The notes: generated from the letters alone by a model not told the origin. Shown: positions 1 through 7,257, numbered from the stretch's first letter. The stretch is 15,003 bases of DNA from an uncultured Lachnobacterium sp. (GCA_900552085.1 URYB01000027.1:1-15003); one strand, 5' to 3'. A program made the numbers and translations.

Positions 1-1163
1 ACAATATCGAAGTATTCTTTCTGTGTTGGTTTTGAGTAATTGATCGTAACACCAAATCGATTGACCAGGGAAAGTTTCTCTTCCACGGTATCGGAGTGAT
101 GACGATCGTTGGAGTTGTCCTGATCGTTGCGGTCATTCCAGCTCTCCTTGATCAGATGACGGCGGTTCGAAGTCGCATAAATTAAAATATTCTCCGGCTT
201 TGTCTCCACGCCACCCTCAATGACAGCCTTTAAGAATTTGTACTCAATCTCAAATTCTTCAAAAGAAAGGTCATCCATATAAATAATAAAGCGATAGTTA
301 CGATTCTTGATATCTGCAATTATCTCAGAAAGATATTTGAACTGATGCTTGTAGATTTCAATCATGCGCAGTCCGTCTTTGTAATACTGATTGACAATTG
401 CCTTGATACTTGTGGATTTACCAGTACCGCTGTCACCAAACAACAGTACATTGTTGGCTTTCTTTCCCTGTACAAAAGCTTCTGTATTGTCCACCAGCTT
501 TTTCTTCTGGATTTCGTATCCTACAAGGTCGTCCAGCATCACCGTATCCATATTGTTGATTGCGCGGAATGTAAAGCTTCCCTGCGGGGTATCGTCGATA
601 CGGAATGCCTTGTTCAGACCAAACATACCAACACCATAATCTTTATAGAATCCGGTTATCGCATCAAAGAATTCTTTTTCATCTTTTGCAGCTTCAAGCT
701 TTTTGCTCAACGCGCGCACTTTCTCACTTACATTTTTGTTGTACATGAGGTCCTTCTTATGAATTGCTTTGTAATTCGAAATCTGACTGAAGCAATTGAT
801 TCCAAGATCACGTTCAATCGGTCCGAAATCATAATCAAATAACGCCTTAAAAATGCGGAAATCATTTTCCACCAATGTGTTTACGCTTCCCTCGCTCGCA
901 CCGACTTTCTCGCAAGTCATGCTGAACGGATTTTCACTCATCATGAGGAAAAATGTAAGATAATTGTGCCATAAATTATCATCAAATCCATAATCGGTTG
1001 CTACCTTTAAAATGCGCTTTACCTGCGTATTTATATCTCTCACAAGGCCGGTCTTGTTGTATTCTCCGGTCTCGTATTTTCCAAATAATTCTGCCATCTG
1101 ACGGAGGATGGAATCCTCCTCTAAGTCTCCATACATCAGTAATTGTGATACTTCCTGATACAT
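1..1163 (-). CDS. DUF815-family AAA+ ATP-binding protein (3' end beyond window)
   Basis: Open reading frame of about 387 codons running off the left edge, so the C-terminus is missing. It starts at ATG 1163, preceded by a good ribosome binding site (AGGAGG, about 1171-1176). A Walker A motif GDSGTGKS is visible at residues 243-250. Further on, an acidic Walker B-like stretch (FIIYMDDLSFEEFE) is followed by an IYATSNRRH segment resembling sensor 1. The roughly 240-residue helical N-terminal part and this late ATPase core match the DUF815 (PF05673) predicted ATPases. The biochemical role of that family is not established, so none is proposed here. The gene has its own promoter and follows the phoR terminator, so it is probably not part of the pho operon. 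Confidence 0.85.
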   Translation of the reverse strand, partial: MYQEVSQLLMYGDLEEDSILRQMAELFGKYETGEYNKTGLVRDINTQVKRILKVATDYGFDDNLWHNYLTFFLMMSENPFSMTCEKVGASEGSVNTLVENDFRIFKALFDYDFGPIERDLGINCFSQISNYKAIHKKDLMYNKNVSEKVRALSKKLEAAKDEKEFFDAITGFYKDYGVGMFGLNKAFRIDDTPQGSFTFRAINNMDTVMLDDLVGYEIQKKKLVDNTEAFVQGKKANNVLLFGDSGTGKSTSIKAIVNQYYKDGLRMIEIYKHQFKYLSEIIADIKNRNYRFIIYMDDLSFEEFEIEYKFLKAVIEGGVETKPENILIYATSNRRHLIKESWNDRNDQDNSNDRHHSDTVEEKLSLVNRFGVTINYSKPTQKEYFDI

Positions 1164-1207
1164 TTTAATCGCCTCCTGTGGTGCATTGTCTGCAATGCCT
1201 ATCCCCG

Positions 1208-1236
1208 ATTATGCCACAGAACCAGCCGTTTTACAA
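1208..1236 (-). promoter_or_regulatory. sigma-A-like promoter of the DUF815 gene
   Basis: On the minus strand TTGTAA (1236-1231) and CATAAT (1213-1208) are separated by exactly 17 bp. This places the transcription start about 38 nt upstream of ATG 1163. The leader would contain a small hairpin, GCATTG/CAATGC (1183-1198), just before the ribosome binding site. Motif match only. Confidence 0.5.
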
Positions 1237-1262
1237 GTGTCTGTGTTTTTCTATATTGCTAC

Positions 1263-1528
1263 GTTTCGAAGCCCGTGTCCGTCTCTGCATCTGTGCAGGG
1301 TGCGATCAACATTTTTAGTCAGTCTAAGTGGTGGGATTCATAAATTTTATTATACCCGCTCCCCATTATGTCGTCCATCTTAGCACTACATATGCCTATA
1401 ATAGAACGAGGACGCAAATGCGACCCGCGGGTACAGTATTATTCACCCCACCACTAAAACTGACACAAAATGTTTCAGACGTCACCCTGCACAGATGCAG
1501 AGACGGACACGGACACGGGCCCCGAAAC
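1263..1528. repeat. Long imperfect inverted repeat, MITE-like or structured-RNA element
   Basis: The stretch between the DUF815 promoter and the phoR terminator is dominated by two inverted arms, about 1263-1340 and 1442-1528. They include a perfect 30-bp inverted match (1273-1302 with 1483-1512). The matching continues imperfectly inward to GTGGTGGG/CCCCACCAC and outward to GTTTCG/CGAAAC. The right arm has an extra copy of a GTGTCC hexamer. Each arm also folds on itself (CTCTGCA-TCTG-TGCAGGG, 1283-1300). The roughly 100-bp centre has a minus-strand promoter-like pair, TGGACG (1377-1372), 17 bp, TATAAT (1354-1349). No convincing protein is encoded and no clear target-site duplication is seen at the ends. 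Confidence 0.75.
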
Positions 1529-1535
1529 TTACATT

Positions 1536-1579
1536 ACAAAAAAAAACGGGGAAGCACAATCACTGTACTTCCTCCGTTT
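1536..1579 (-). terminator. Rho-independent terminator after phoR
   Basis: On the minus strand the inverted repeat AAACGGAGGAAG (1579-1568) pairs with CTTCCCCGTTT (1554-1544), with one bulge. It is followed by an uninterrupted T run (complement of 1538-1546). It starts 6 nt after the phoR stop codon and ends the phosphate operon. Confidence 0.85.
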
Positions 1580-1584
1580 CAAAT

Positions 1585-2904
1585 TTAAAATCGTACTGTC
1601 ATTGTAGTGCCCTCTCCGGGTGCACTCTTCAGATCGATTGTTGCATCATGCAATGCCACAATGAATTTTACAACTGCAAGTACAAGTCCGTTGCCTCCGG
1701 TCTGTTTGGAGCGGCTTTTGTCCACGCGGTAAAAACGCTCGAAGACACGCTCCTGCTGATCTAACGGAATACCGATACCATTGTCAGCAACAATCAGAAC
1801 CGGACGGTCATTTTCATGTTTTACGGTCACATGTACCTCTCCACCTTCGTTATTATAGCGGATTGCATTTGCACACAGATTGTCAATCAGTTCGCCCATC
1901 ATGTCACGATCTGCGCGAAGTTCACACGGTTCTCCTTCGTAATACAGATGCACACCACGCTTCTGCGCATTTACCTGCAATGTCTGGACACAGTCCCGTG
2001 CCACAGTGTCAAGATCGATCATTTCATAACCTACGCCGTCTTCCTCATTGTCCAGCTCCGATAAGCGGATAATATCGTTGATCAGAGATAACAGACGGTT
2101 CGCATTCTGCTGGATTTCCTTTGCGAAATGTGTCTCCTGTGCAGGATCGACCATATGGTTTTCGATCAGTTCCGCGTACCCGGATATTGCAGTAAGCGGA
2201 GTCTTTAACTCGTGTGATACATTTGCAGTAAAGTCCTGCCGCACTTTTGCGGCCATAAGAATATTCTCATGCTGGGCGCGGATCGTATTGACAAAAGGAA
2301 CCAGTTCCTTATAAGCCGGAACGTTGGATACATCCTCCATATTTTCTGCCATCGTCTTGATTGGCTGCAACAACTGTTTGGTCAGATAATGTGCCAGAAA
2401 TACGCAGACCAGAATAATGACAGCAAGAATCAGACCGATCAGTGGAAATGCCGTCAAAAATACATTCCAGATACTCCGTGCCTGTGTCGCCACACGAAGA
2501 ACCGTGCCATCCGAAAGGCGAAGCGCATAATAAAACGTATTCATCTTCATTGTATCCGAATTGCGCACACACTCTCCGACCCCCTTATTCATCGCATCCT
2601 GTACCTCCGGACGGTCCGAATGATTGGTCAGCTTGTCCGCATTCGCGTCGTTGTCATACAATACGGTTCCATCTGTGTCGATCCAGGTAATACGCAGATC
2701 CTGCATGCTGATATTGACATTTGAAATGTTCCCGCTTTCTTTGTCAAATACACCGGTCTCGGCCAGCACCTGTGCATTGATTCCCAGGTCTTTGCGTACC
2801 TGCTTCTGAAAAAGCCCGTAATAAACCGATGTCATGCCAACGAGCGTTGCTAAAACAGCAAGTATCGCAATTCCAATCAGTCTTACATTAATTTTCTGTT
2901 TCAT
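1585..2904 (-). CDS. phoR: PhoR-like sensor histidine kinase
   Basis: 439-residue membrane histidine kinase, the predicted partner of the PhoP/PhoB-like regulator 27 bp upstream. Order of parts: transmembrane helix (about 8-30), extracytoplasmic PAS/Cache-like sensor (about 31-135, with DTDGTVLYD and NTFYYALRL), second membrane helix (about 143-170) and a short HAMP-like linker. The dimerisation domain has the phospho-accepting His231 in VSHELKTPL. The ATPase domain has an N box with Asn342 and Asn346 and a G1 box DNGIGIP (374-380). The sensor style and the neighbours (phoP, nptA, pstB, phoU) point to phosphate sensing. One departure from the family: the G2 box reads GGNGLVLAV (403-411), with Val408 where GLGL has its second glycine. 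Start at ATG 2904, preceded by AAAGGAGG. The gene ends directly at a strong terminator. Confidence 0.9.
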   Translation of the reverse strand: MKQKINVRLIGIAILAVLATLVGMTSVYYGLFQKQVRKDLGINAQVLAETGVFDKESGNISNVNISMQDLRITWIDTDGTVLYDNDANADKLTNHSDRPEVQDAMNKGVGECVRNSDTMKMNTFYYALRLSDGTVLRVATQARSIWNVFLTAFPLIGLILAVIILVCVFLAHYLTKQLLQPIKTMAENMEDVSNVPAYKELVPFVNTIRAQHENILMAAKVRQDFTANVSHELKTPLTAISGYAELIENHMVDPAQETHFAKEIQQNANRLLSLINDIIRLSELDNEEDGVGYEMIDLDTVARDCVQTLQVNAQKRGVHLYYEGEPCELRADRDMMGELIDNLCANAIRYNNEGGEVHVTVKHENDRPVLIVADNGIGIPLDQQERVFERFYRVDKSRSKQTGGNGLVLAVVKFIVALHDATIDLKSAPGEGTTMTVRF

Positions 2905-2931
2905 AGGGCCTCCTTTTATCCAGTGTAATTT

Positions 2932-3600
2932 TTATTCAATCACATATCCCACGTTGCGGACGGTACGTATCTTCGATCCTGCATCTCCAAGCTTTTGGCG
3001 CAGTGTCTTGATATGCATATCCACGGTACGGGATTCCCCTTCGAATTCCGTTCCCCATACATGGCGCATGATCACCTCACGGCTCAATACAACATTCTGG
3101 TTCGTCATCAGAAGACGAAGCAGCTCGTATTCCTTAAAAGTAAGTTCTACCGGCTGATTGTCCACATAGACCATATGCCGCTCATGATCCAGAAGAATAT
3201 GCTCCATCTGCAGGATTTTGACATCCTCCGTCTCTGTACGGCGAAGCAATGCTTTGACTCTCGTGATCAGCTCCATAATGGAAAAAGGCTTCTTTATGTA
3301 ATCGTCTGCCCCGTCGTCAAGGCCTTTGATCATATCCATCTCTGCAGTCTTGGCAGTCACCATAATCACCGGGAGACGCTTGGTCTGTGGATTTTTCCGC
3401 AACTTGCGCACAATATCATAGCCGCTTTCATCCGGCAGCATCACATCTAAAAGCACCAGATCCGGCATAATGTCCTCCAGTTTTTTGTAAAAATCCTTTG
3501 CCTTTTCAAAGGCACAGACCATATAGTTGCTGTTTTTCAACGCAATTGTTTCAATTTCCCGGATGTTTTCATCATCCTCTACAATATAAATCAAAGCCAT
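2932..3600 (-). CDS. phoP: PhoP/PhoB-like response regulator (OmpR family)
   Basis: 222-residue transcription factor with an N-terminal receiver domain: acidic pocket Asp9/Asp10, phosphorylation site Asp52 in LLDVMLPD, Thr82 and Lys104 (KKPF). The C-terminal winged helix is of the OmpR type (ELTFKEYELL, then RTVDMHIKTLRQKLG and the wing RTVRNVGYVIE). It lies between a PhoU-like gene (20 bp upstream) and phoR (27 bp downstream) in one operon. The promoter of this operon, in front of nptA, carries TTTACA repeats spaced for OmpR-type dimers, so autoregulation is likely. Assignment to phosphate control rests on context and family resemblance. A purine-rich stretch (AGGAAG) precedes ATG 3600. Confidence 0.9.
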   Translation of the reverse strand: MALIYIVEDDENIREIETIALKNSNYMVCAFEKAKDFYKKLEDIMPDLVLLDVMLPDESGYDIVRKLRKNPQTKRLPVIMVTAKTAEMDMIKGLDDGADDYIKKPFSIMELITRVKALLRRTETEDVKILQMEHILLDHERHMVYVDNQPVELTFKEYELLRLLMTNQNVVLSREVIMRHVWGTEFEGESRTVDMHIKTLRQKLGDAGSKIRTVRNVGYVIE

Positions 3601-3620
3601 AACGATTTCCTCTTCCTTCT

Positions 3621-4295
3621 TTATTTGCTCTTTTTCTCTGGAAGTGCATATTTTTTCGATAGTGCATAGAATTCTTCTTCAAACCATGGCGCTTTTTCTT
3701 CTTTTACCACATCCAGATACTCATGTGTGTCAAAGCCATCTTCGTTGACTCTGATCATGCATACTGCGATGTTGGAACAATGATCCGAAATACGCTCATA
3801 ATTCGTAATAATATCTTCCAGAATCAGTCCCAGTTCAATCGTACATTTTCCTTTTCTGAGTCGATGTACATGCCGCTGTTTGAATTCGATGCTCAGTCCG
3901 TCAATCACCTGTTCAAAAGGCTCGATGCGACGGGCTTTTTCCAGATCCGCTTCCACAAAAGCGGTACAGGTGGCTTCCACAATATCTTTCAATGCCTTTG
4001 AGAAAACTTCCATCTCTTCTAATGCTTTCTTTGAAAAATGCAGGTCTTTTTCCTTCATCTCCGTCAGGGAATCCGTGATATTTACTGCATGATCGGAAAT
4101 TCGCTCAAAGTTGCCAATGCAATGTAACAAAATTGATAGTGTACGGCTGTCATTTTGCGACAGATCGCAGTTGTTCAATTTCACGAGATATGTGCCCAAC
4201 GCGTCTTCATAACGATCCACGCTCTGTTCAAGTGCAATGATTTTATCCACACGTTTTCCATCATAAGTATGCAGGTTTCTCCAGAAAACGCTCAT
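3621..4295 (-). CDS. PhoU-like domain protein, apparently split from the Na/Pi cotransporter
   Basis: 224 residues with the two PhoU signature helices FERISDH (63-69) and YERISDH (166-172), and the ending EEEFYALSKKYALP seen in the C-terminal part of clostridial NptA-PhoU fusion proteins. PhoU-type domains are helical bundles linked to phosphate uptake control. The first codons overlap the end of nptA by 35 bp in another frame. No Shine-Dalgarno sequence precedes ATG 4295. The first 12 or so residues (to TYDGK) are unlike PhoU and probably out-of-frame transporter sequence. The opening helix of the first PhoU repeat appears to be missing. I read this as the 3' half of a frameshifted nptA. It could still be made by translational coupling or frameshifting, but the sequence does not show a convincing slippery site. 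Confidence 0.75.
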   Translation of the reverse strand: MSVFWRNLHTYDGKRVDKIIALEQSVDRYEDALGTYLVKLNNCDLSQNDSRTLSILLHCIGNFERISDHAVNITDSLTEMKEKDLHFSKKALEEMEVFSKALKDIVEATCTAFVEADLEKARRIEPFEQVIDGLSIEFKQRHVHRLRKGKCTIELGLILEDIITNYERISDHCSNIAVCMIRVNEDGFDTHEYLDVVKEEKAPWFEEEFYALSKKYALPEKKSK

Positions 4296-5319
4296 CTAAG
4301 ATCGCAAATTCATCCGGTTTCTGTTCCTTTTCATCTGCATGTTCCGGAATTGTAAACTGCGCCAGTTTTACCAACTGATTGCCAAACGGATATAAAAGAA
4401 GCACTGCTCCAATGTTGAACAAGCTGTGTACCACAGCGATTCCTGCTGCATTCGCCGGTGTATCCAAAAATGCGAATCCACCGATAACTGCATTGATTCC
4501 ATAAAATACTACCATAAATATTATAGTGCCAATCAGGTTAAAGTACAAATGAATCATGGATGCACGCTTTGCATTTTTGCTGGCACCGATCGATGAGATA
4601 ATTGCAGTCACACAGGTTCCGATATTCTGTCCCATAATAATCGGGATTGCCGTCTTGTATCCGACAGCCCCTGTCACACACAACGCCTGCAAAATACCAA
4701 CCGATGCGGAAGAACTCTGAATGACGGCTGTAAGAACCAAACCTGCCAGCATACCAAGTACCGGATTGGAAAACTTTGTCAGAATACTTGTAAACTGTGC
4801 GTTTTCTGCCAGTGGCTCCACGGCGGAACTCATGGTCTCCATTCCAAACATAAGAATTGCAAAACCAACAAGAATGTTTCCAATATCTTTCTTCTTATTA
4901 TTATCCTTTGCGGTCATTGTCAGGATAATACCCACAGCCGCCAGCACCGGAGAAAAAGAAGATGGTTTCAAAAGCTGAATAAACATGCTTGATCCCTGAA
5001 TTCCGGTCAGTGACAACAGCCAGGAAGTTACGGTTGTACCAATATTGGCACCCATGATAATTCCTACTGCCTGCGACAGCTGCATAATACCTGAATTAAC
5101 AAAGCCCACGACCATTACCGTGGTGGCGGATGATGACTGAATGATCGCGGTCACAACCACGCCAAGAAGGACGGCCATAATACGCTTCGATGTAAGCTTT
5201 TCCAATATCTGTTCAAGCTTACCACCCGAAAGCTTTGCAAGGCCATCCCCCATCGCATTCATTCCGTACAAAAACATGGCGAGTCCGCCAATCATTGTGA
5301 GAACTCCAAATATGTCCAT
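4261..5319 (-). CDS. nptA: Na+/phosphate cotransporter, NptA family, membrane part
   Basis: 352-residue polytopic membrane protein of the Na/Pi cotransporter (SLC34/NptA) family, which imports phosphate with sodium. It has the family's inverted duplication: QSSSATT (61-67) followed by GANIGTTVT (90-98), and QSSSASV (201-207) followed by GQNIGTCVT (230-238). Hydrophobic helices occur throughout, and the N-terminus GGLAMFLYGMNAMGDGL (11-27) is characteristic. The protein stops at LDERFLEKPAYL. In relatives this point leads straight into a PhoU domain, which here lies in another frame, so the C-terminal regulatory part is detached. The membrane domain itself looks intact. Ribosome binding site AAGGGAG precedes ATG 5319. 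It is the first gene of the operon nptA-phoU'-phoP-phoR, driven by a PhoP-box promoter. Confidence 0.9.
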   Translation of the reverse strand: MDIFGVLTMIGGLAMFLYGMNAMGDGLAKLSGGKLEQILEKLTSKRIMAVLLGVVVTAIIQSSSATTVMVVGFVNSGIMQLSQAVGIIMGANIGTTVTSWLLSLTGIQGSSMFIQLLKPSSFSPVLAAVGIILTMTAKDNNKKKDIGNILVGFAILMFGMETMSSAVEPLAENAQFTSILTKFSNPVLGMLAGLVLTAVIQSSSASVGILQALCVTGAVGYKTAIPIIMGQNIGTCVTAIISSIGASKNAKRASMIHLYFNLIGTIIFMVVFYGINAVIGGFAFLDTPANAAGIAVVHSLFNIGAVLLLYPFGNQLVKLAQFTIPEHADEKEQKPDEFAILDERFLEKPAYL

Positions 5320-5369
5320 AATCTGCTCCCTTTCGTTTTACATACTCTTTATCATTTCTTTACATTCGA

Positions 5370-5424
5370 ATGATATAATATGTATGTAAAATGTATGGGA
5401 GTCGTTATGTAAATTCTATGTAAA
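5370..5424 (-). promoter_or_regulatory. PhoP box and promoter of nptA-phoPR
   Basis: Read on the minus strand, three exact TTTACA hexamers start at 5424, 5413 and 5390, steps of 11 and 23 bp. A -10 box TATCAT starts at 5375, 15 bp after the last hexamer start, and there is no good -35 box. Tandem TT(A/T)ACA-like hexamers with 11-bp period upstream of a bare -10 are the known design of PhoP-activated promoters in Bacillus. The predicted transcript start leaves about 45 nt before ATG 5319. The same layout occurs in front of pstB. Confidence 0.75.
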
Positions 5425-5434
5425 ATTTATACAC

Positions 5435-6082
5435 TTATTTTGTCATCTTTTTGTCATCTAATGCAAATATTACCCATTCTGCAATATTTGTTGCATGGTC
5501 TCCAATACGTTCGAAGTATTTTGCAACCATCAGCATATCGGCTGCGGACTCTGCACTCTGTGGTTCCCGCTGGATCTGTTCGATCAGTTCCGCCTTGTTT
5601 TTGTCAAACAGATCATCCACGACATCATCACTGGCAATGACATCGACTGCCTTATTCATGTCTTTTTCCACATATGCTTCAATGCTTCGAATCAGCATCT
5701 GCACTGTCTCACTTGCCATTCTGTTGATATGTTCCAGATTTGGAATGTACTTTGTCTTTGACATAAGAATGGTCATCTCGGAAATATCTGCCGCATGGTC
5801 TCCGATACGTTCCATATCGGTTACCATTTTCATTGCTGCTGAAATCACACGCAGATCCTTTGCCACCGGCTGCTGTTGCATCAACAGATTAAAACACAGA
5901 TTTTCAATTTTCTTCTGTTCATGATCAATCTGCGTATCATTGTCCATAATCTTTTTTGCAAGTTCTACATTCTGATCGATCAGTGCATTGATCGCTTTCT
6001 GAATACTATCCTCAATCATGCTTCCCATCTGCATCATTTCCTGATTAAGCAGATGCAGCTGTTCGTCGAATTTTGATCGCAT
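5435..6082 (-). CDS. phoU: Phosphate signalling protein PhoU
   Basis: 215-residue two-repeat helical protein with both PhoU signatures, MERIGDHA (90-97) and FERIGDHA (190-197), at the normal family length. PhoU couples the phosphate transporter to the PhoR kinase and represses the Pho response when phosphate is plentiful. I chose ATG 6082, whose A is shared with the TGA stop of pstB (TGATG, one-base overlap), a classic translational coupling. A TTG one codon earlier is possible but has no advantage. It is transcribed with pstB from the pstB PhoP-box promoter. The next gene, nptA, follows 115 bp later with its own promoter. Confidence 0.95.
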   Translation of the reverse strand: MRSKFDEQLHLLNQEMMQMGSMIEDSIQKAINALIDQNVELAKKIMDNDTQIDHEQKKIENLCFNLLMQQQPVAKDLRVISAAMKMVTDMERIGDHAADISEMTILMSKTKYIPNLEHINRMASETVQMLIRSIEAYVEKDMNKAVDVIASDDVVDDLFDKNKAELIEQIQREPQSAESAADMLMVAKYFERIGDHATNIAEWVIFALDDKKMTK

Positions 6083-6843
6083 CAACCAAACCTCCCTGTA
6101 ATATAATCCTCTGTCCGTTTATCTTTTGGATAGGAAAAAATTGTTTTGGTGTCTCCAAACTCTACCATCTCCCCAACCAGGAAAAAGGCGGTATCATCGG
6201 ACACACGTACTGCCTGCTGCATGTTATGCGTAACTACAACAACAGTATATTTCTTCTTCAAGTCTTCCATAAGTTCTTCGATCTTTGCTGTGGAGATCGG
6301 GTCCAAAGCAGAGGTCGGCTCATCCATCAACAGAACTTCCGGTTGTACGGCAAGTGCTCTGGCGATACAGATACGCTGCTGCTGTCCGCCGGAAAGACCA
6401 AGTGCGGATTTCTTCAGCCGGTCCTTTACCTCATCAAAAATCGCTGCACCACGTAAACTTTCCTCCACAATCGCATCCAGCTTTGCTTTATCTCTGATTC
6501 CATGCACACGCGGACCATAGGCGATATTGTCATAAATGCTCATCGGAAATGGATTCGGCTGCTGGAATACCATGCCGACACGTTTACGCAAAACTGTTGT
6601 ATCCACGCCATCTGCGTAAATATCTTCATCGTCCAGTTTTACCTCTCCTGTGATACGCACACCGTCTACCAGATCATTCATGCGGTTGATGGTCTTCAAA
6701 AAAGTAGACTTTCCGCAACCGGATGGTCCGATAAAAGCCGTCACGCAGTTTTCCCGGATGTTCATATTAACATCTTTCAGGGCATGATTTTCACCATAAT
6801 ACAGGTTCAGATCACGGACGGTTATTTTTGTTTCTTTTCCCAT
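6082..6843 (-). CDS. pstB: Phosphate ABC transporter ATP-binding protein PstB
   Basis: 253-residue ABC ATPase with Walker A GPSGCGKS (39-46), Q-loop FQQPNPFPMSIYDN (93-106, the PstB-specific Q-loop region), signature LSGGQQQR (150-157), Walker B LLMDEPTSALD (171-181) and switch His206. PstB powers high-affinity phosphate import through the PstC-PstA channel with the binding protein PstS. None of pstS, pstC or pstA lies next to it: upstream are about 400 bp of non-coding DNA and then a DUF1275 gene on the same strand. Its membrane partners must be encoded elsewhere or have been lost. Ribosome binding site AAGGAGA precedes ATG 6843. Overlaps phoU by one base. Confidence 0.95.
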   Translation of the reverse strand: MGKETKITVRDLNLYYGENHALKDVNMNIRENCVTAFIGPSGCGKSTFLKTINRMNDLVDGVRITGEVKLDDEDIYADGVDTTVLRKRVGMVFQQPNPFPMSIYDNIAYGPRVHGIRDKAKLDAIVEESLRGAAIFDEVKDRLKKSALGLSGGQQQRICIARALAVQPEVLLMDEPTSALDPISTAKIEELMEDLKKKYTVVVVTHNMQQAVRVSDDTAFFLVGEMVEFGDTKTIFSYPKDKRTEDYITGRFG

Positions 6844-6898
6844 GTTATTCTCCTTTGTACAGGGTATCCCTGCGTTTTTGTTTCAACATTTATGATTA

Positions 6899-6953
6899 AG
6901 TATAAAAAGGGAGTGTAAAATGTGCATTCATGGATTTGTAAAGTTTATGCAAA
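6899..6953 (-). promoter_or_regulatory. PhoP box and promoter of pstB-phoU
   Basis: On the minus strand TTTGCA (starts 6953), TTTACA (6942) and TTTACA (6919) are spaced 11 and 23 bp apart. A -10 box TATACT starts at 6904, 15 bp after the last repeat start. This geometry is base-for-base the same as in front of nptA, and again no -35 box is recognisable. It predicts activation by the PhoP-like regulator under phosphate limitation. The leader to ATG 6843 is about 50 nt. Confidence 0.75.
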
Positions 6954-7006
6954 ATTTGTGTTCGGATTTGAAGGTGCTGCGATAGGGTGCAGTCCGGAAT
7001 ATAATG

Positions 7007-7200
7007 AATTGCAGGAGTGACGAAAGAGGCACCACACATTCTTTTTCAGGAAAGATTTGCAAGTTAACTCCGCGAACGATTTTGAACGCTCTGTGGCTGC
7101 TCGTGCGGTTTCGCCATTTGCGTGGTTTATGGAACCGCGGAGCAGTTGCAAATTTTTCCTTCAAAAGAAGTGTGGTGCCTCTTTCTGCTGGTTGGCAATT
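7007..7200. repeat. Second long imperfect inverted repeat
   Basis: Arms 7007-7074 and 7136-7200 flank a 61-nt centre. The matching includes AATTGC/GCAATT at the outer ends, a perfect 16-bp block (7022-7037 with 7170-7185), a TTTGCAA/TTGCAAA block and CTCCGCG/CGCGGAG at the inner ends. As RNA either strand would fold into a long interrupted hairpin. It lies between the end of the DUF1275 gene and the pstB PhoP box, in a stretch with no believable gene. It is not related in sequence to the repeat at 1263-1528. No T run follows on either side, so it is not a standard terminator. Confidence 0.75.
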
Positions 7201-7208
7201 TCTATCAT

Positions 7209-7234
7209 GGATCTGCACCTGGCAGCACAAATCC
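7209..7234 (-). terminator. Hairpin just after the DUF1275 gene, possible terminator
   Basis: On the minus strand GGATTTGTGC and GTGCAGATCC can form a 10-bp stem with a few wobble pairs and a 6-nt loop. It starts 23 nt after the TAA stop. No T run follows, so it may be a weak terminator or a 3'-end stabilising structure. Confidence 0.3.
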
Positions 7235-7257
7235 TCACTGGACATGATGATTAACAA

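Noticed and set aside
1263..1528. Insertion sequence with transposase
   Set aside because: Inverted ends are present, but the interior is only about 100 bp, with no transposase frame and no clear target-site duplication.
1186..1588. Short plus-strand open frames in the region between DUF815 and phoR
   Set aside because: They follow the inverted-repeat arms, lack ribosome binding sites and end across the phoR terminator. No protein-like features.
4261..4295. Programmed ribosomal frameshift joining NptA and the PhoU domain
   Set aside because: The overlap has no recognisable slippery heptamer with a downstream structure, and about 30 residues expected at the junction appear to be absent, so a deletion is the simpler reading.
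6928..7257. Minus-strand open frame of 109 codons between DUF1275 and pstB
   Set aside because: It runs straight through the inverted repeat and over the pstB promoter, has no ribosome binding site and encodes composition-biased sequence. Better explained as an open frame in a repeat.
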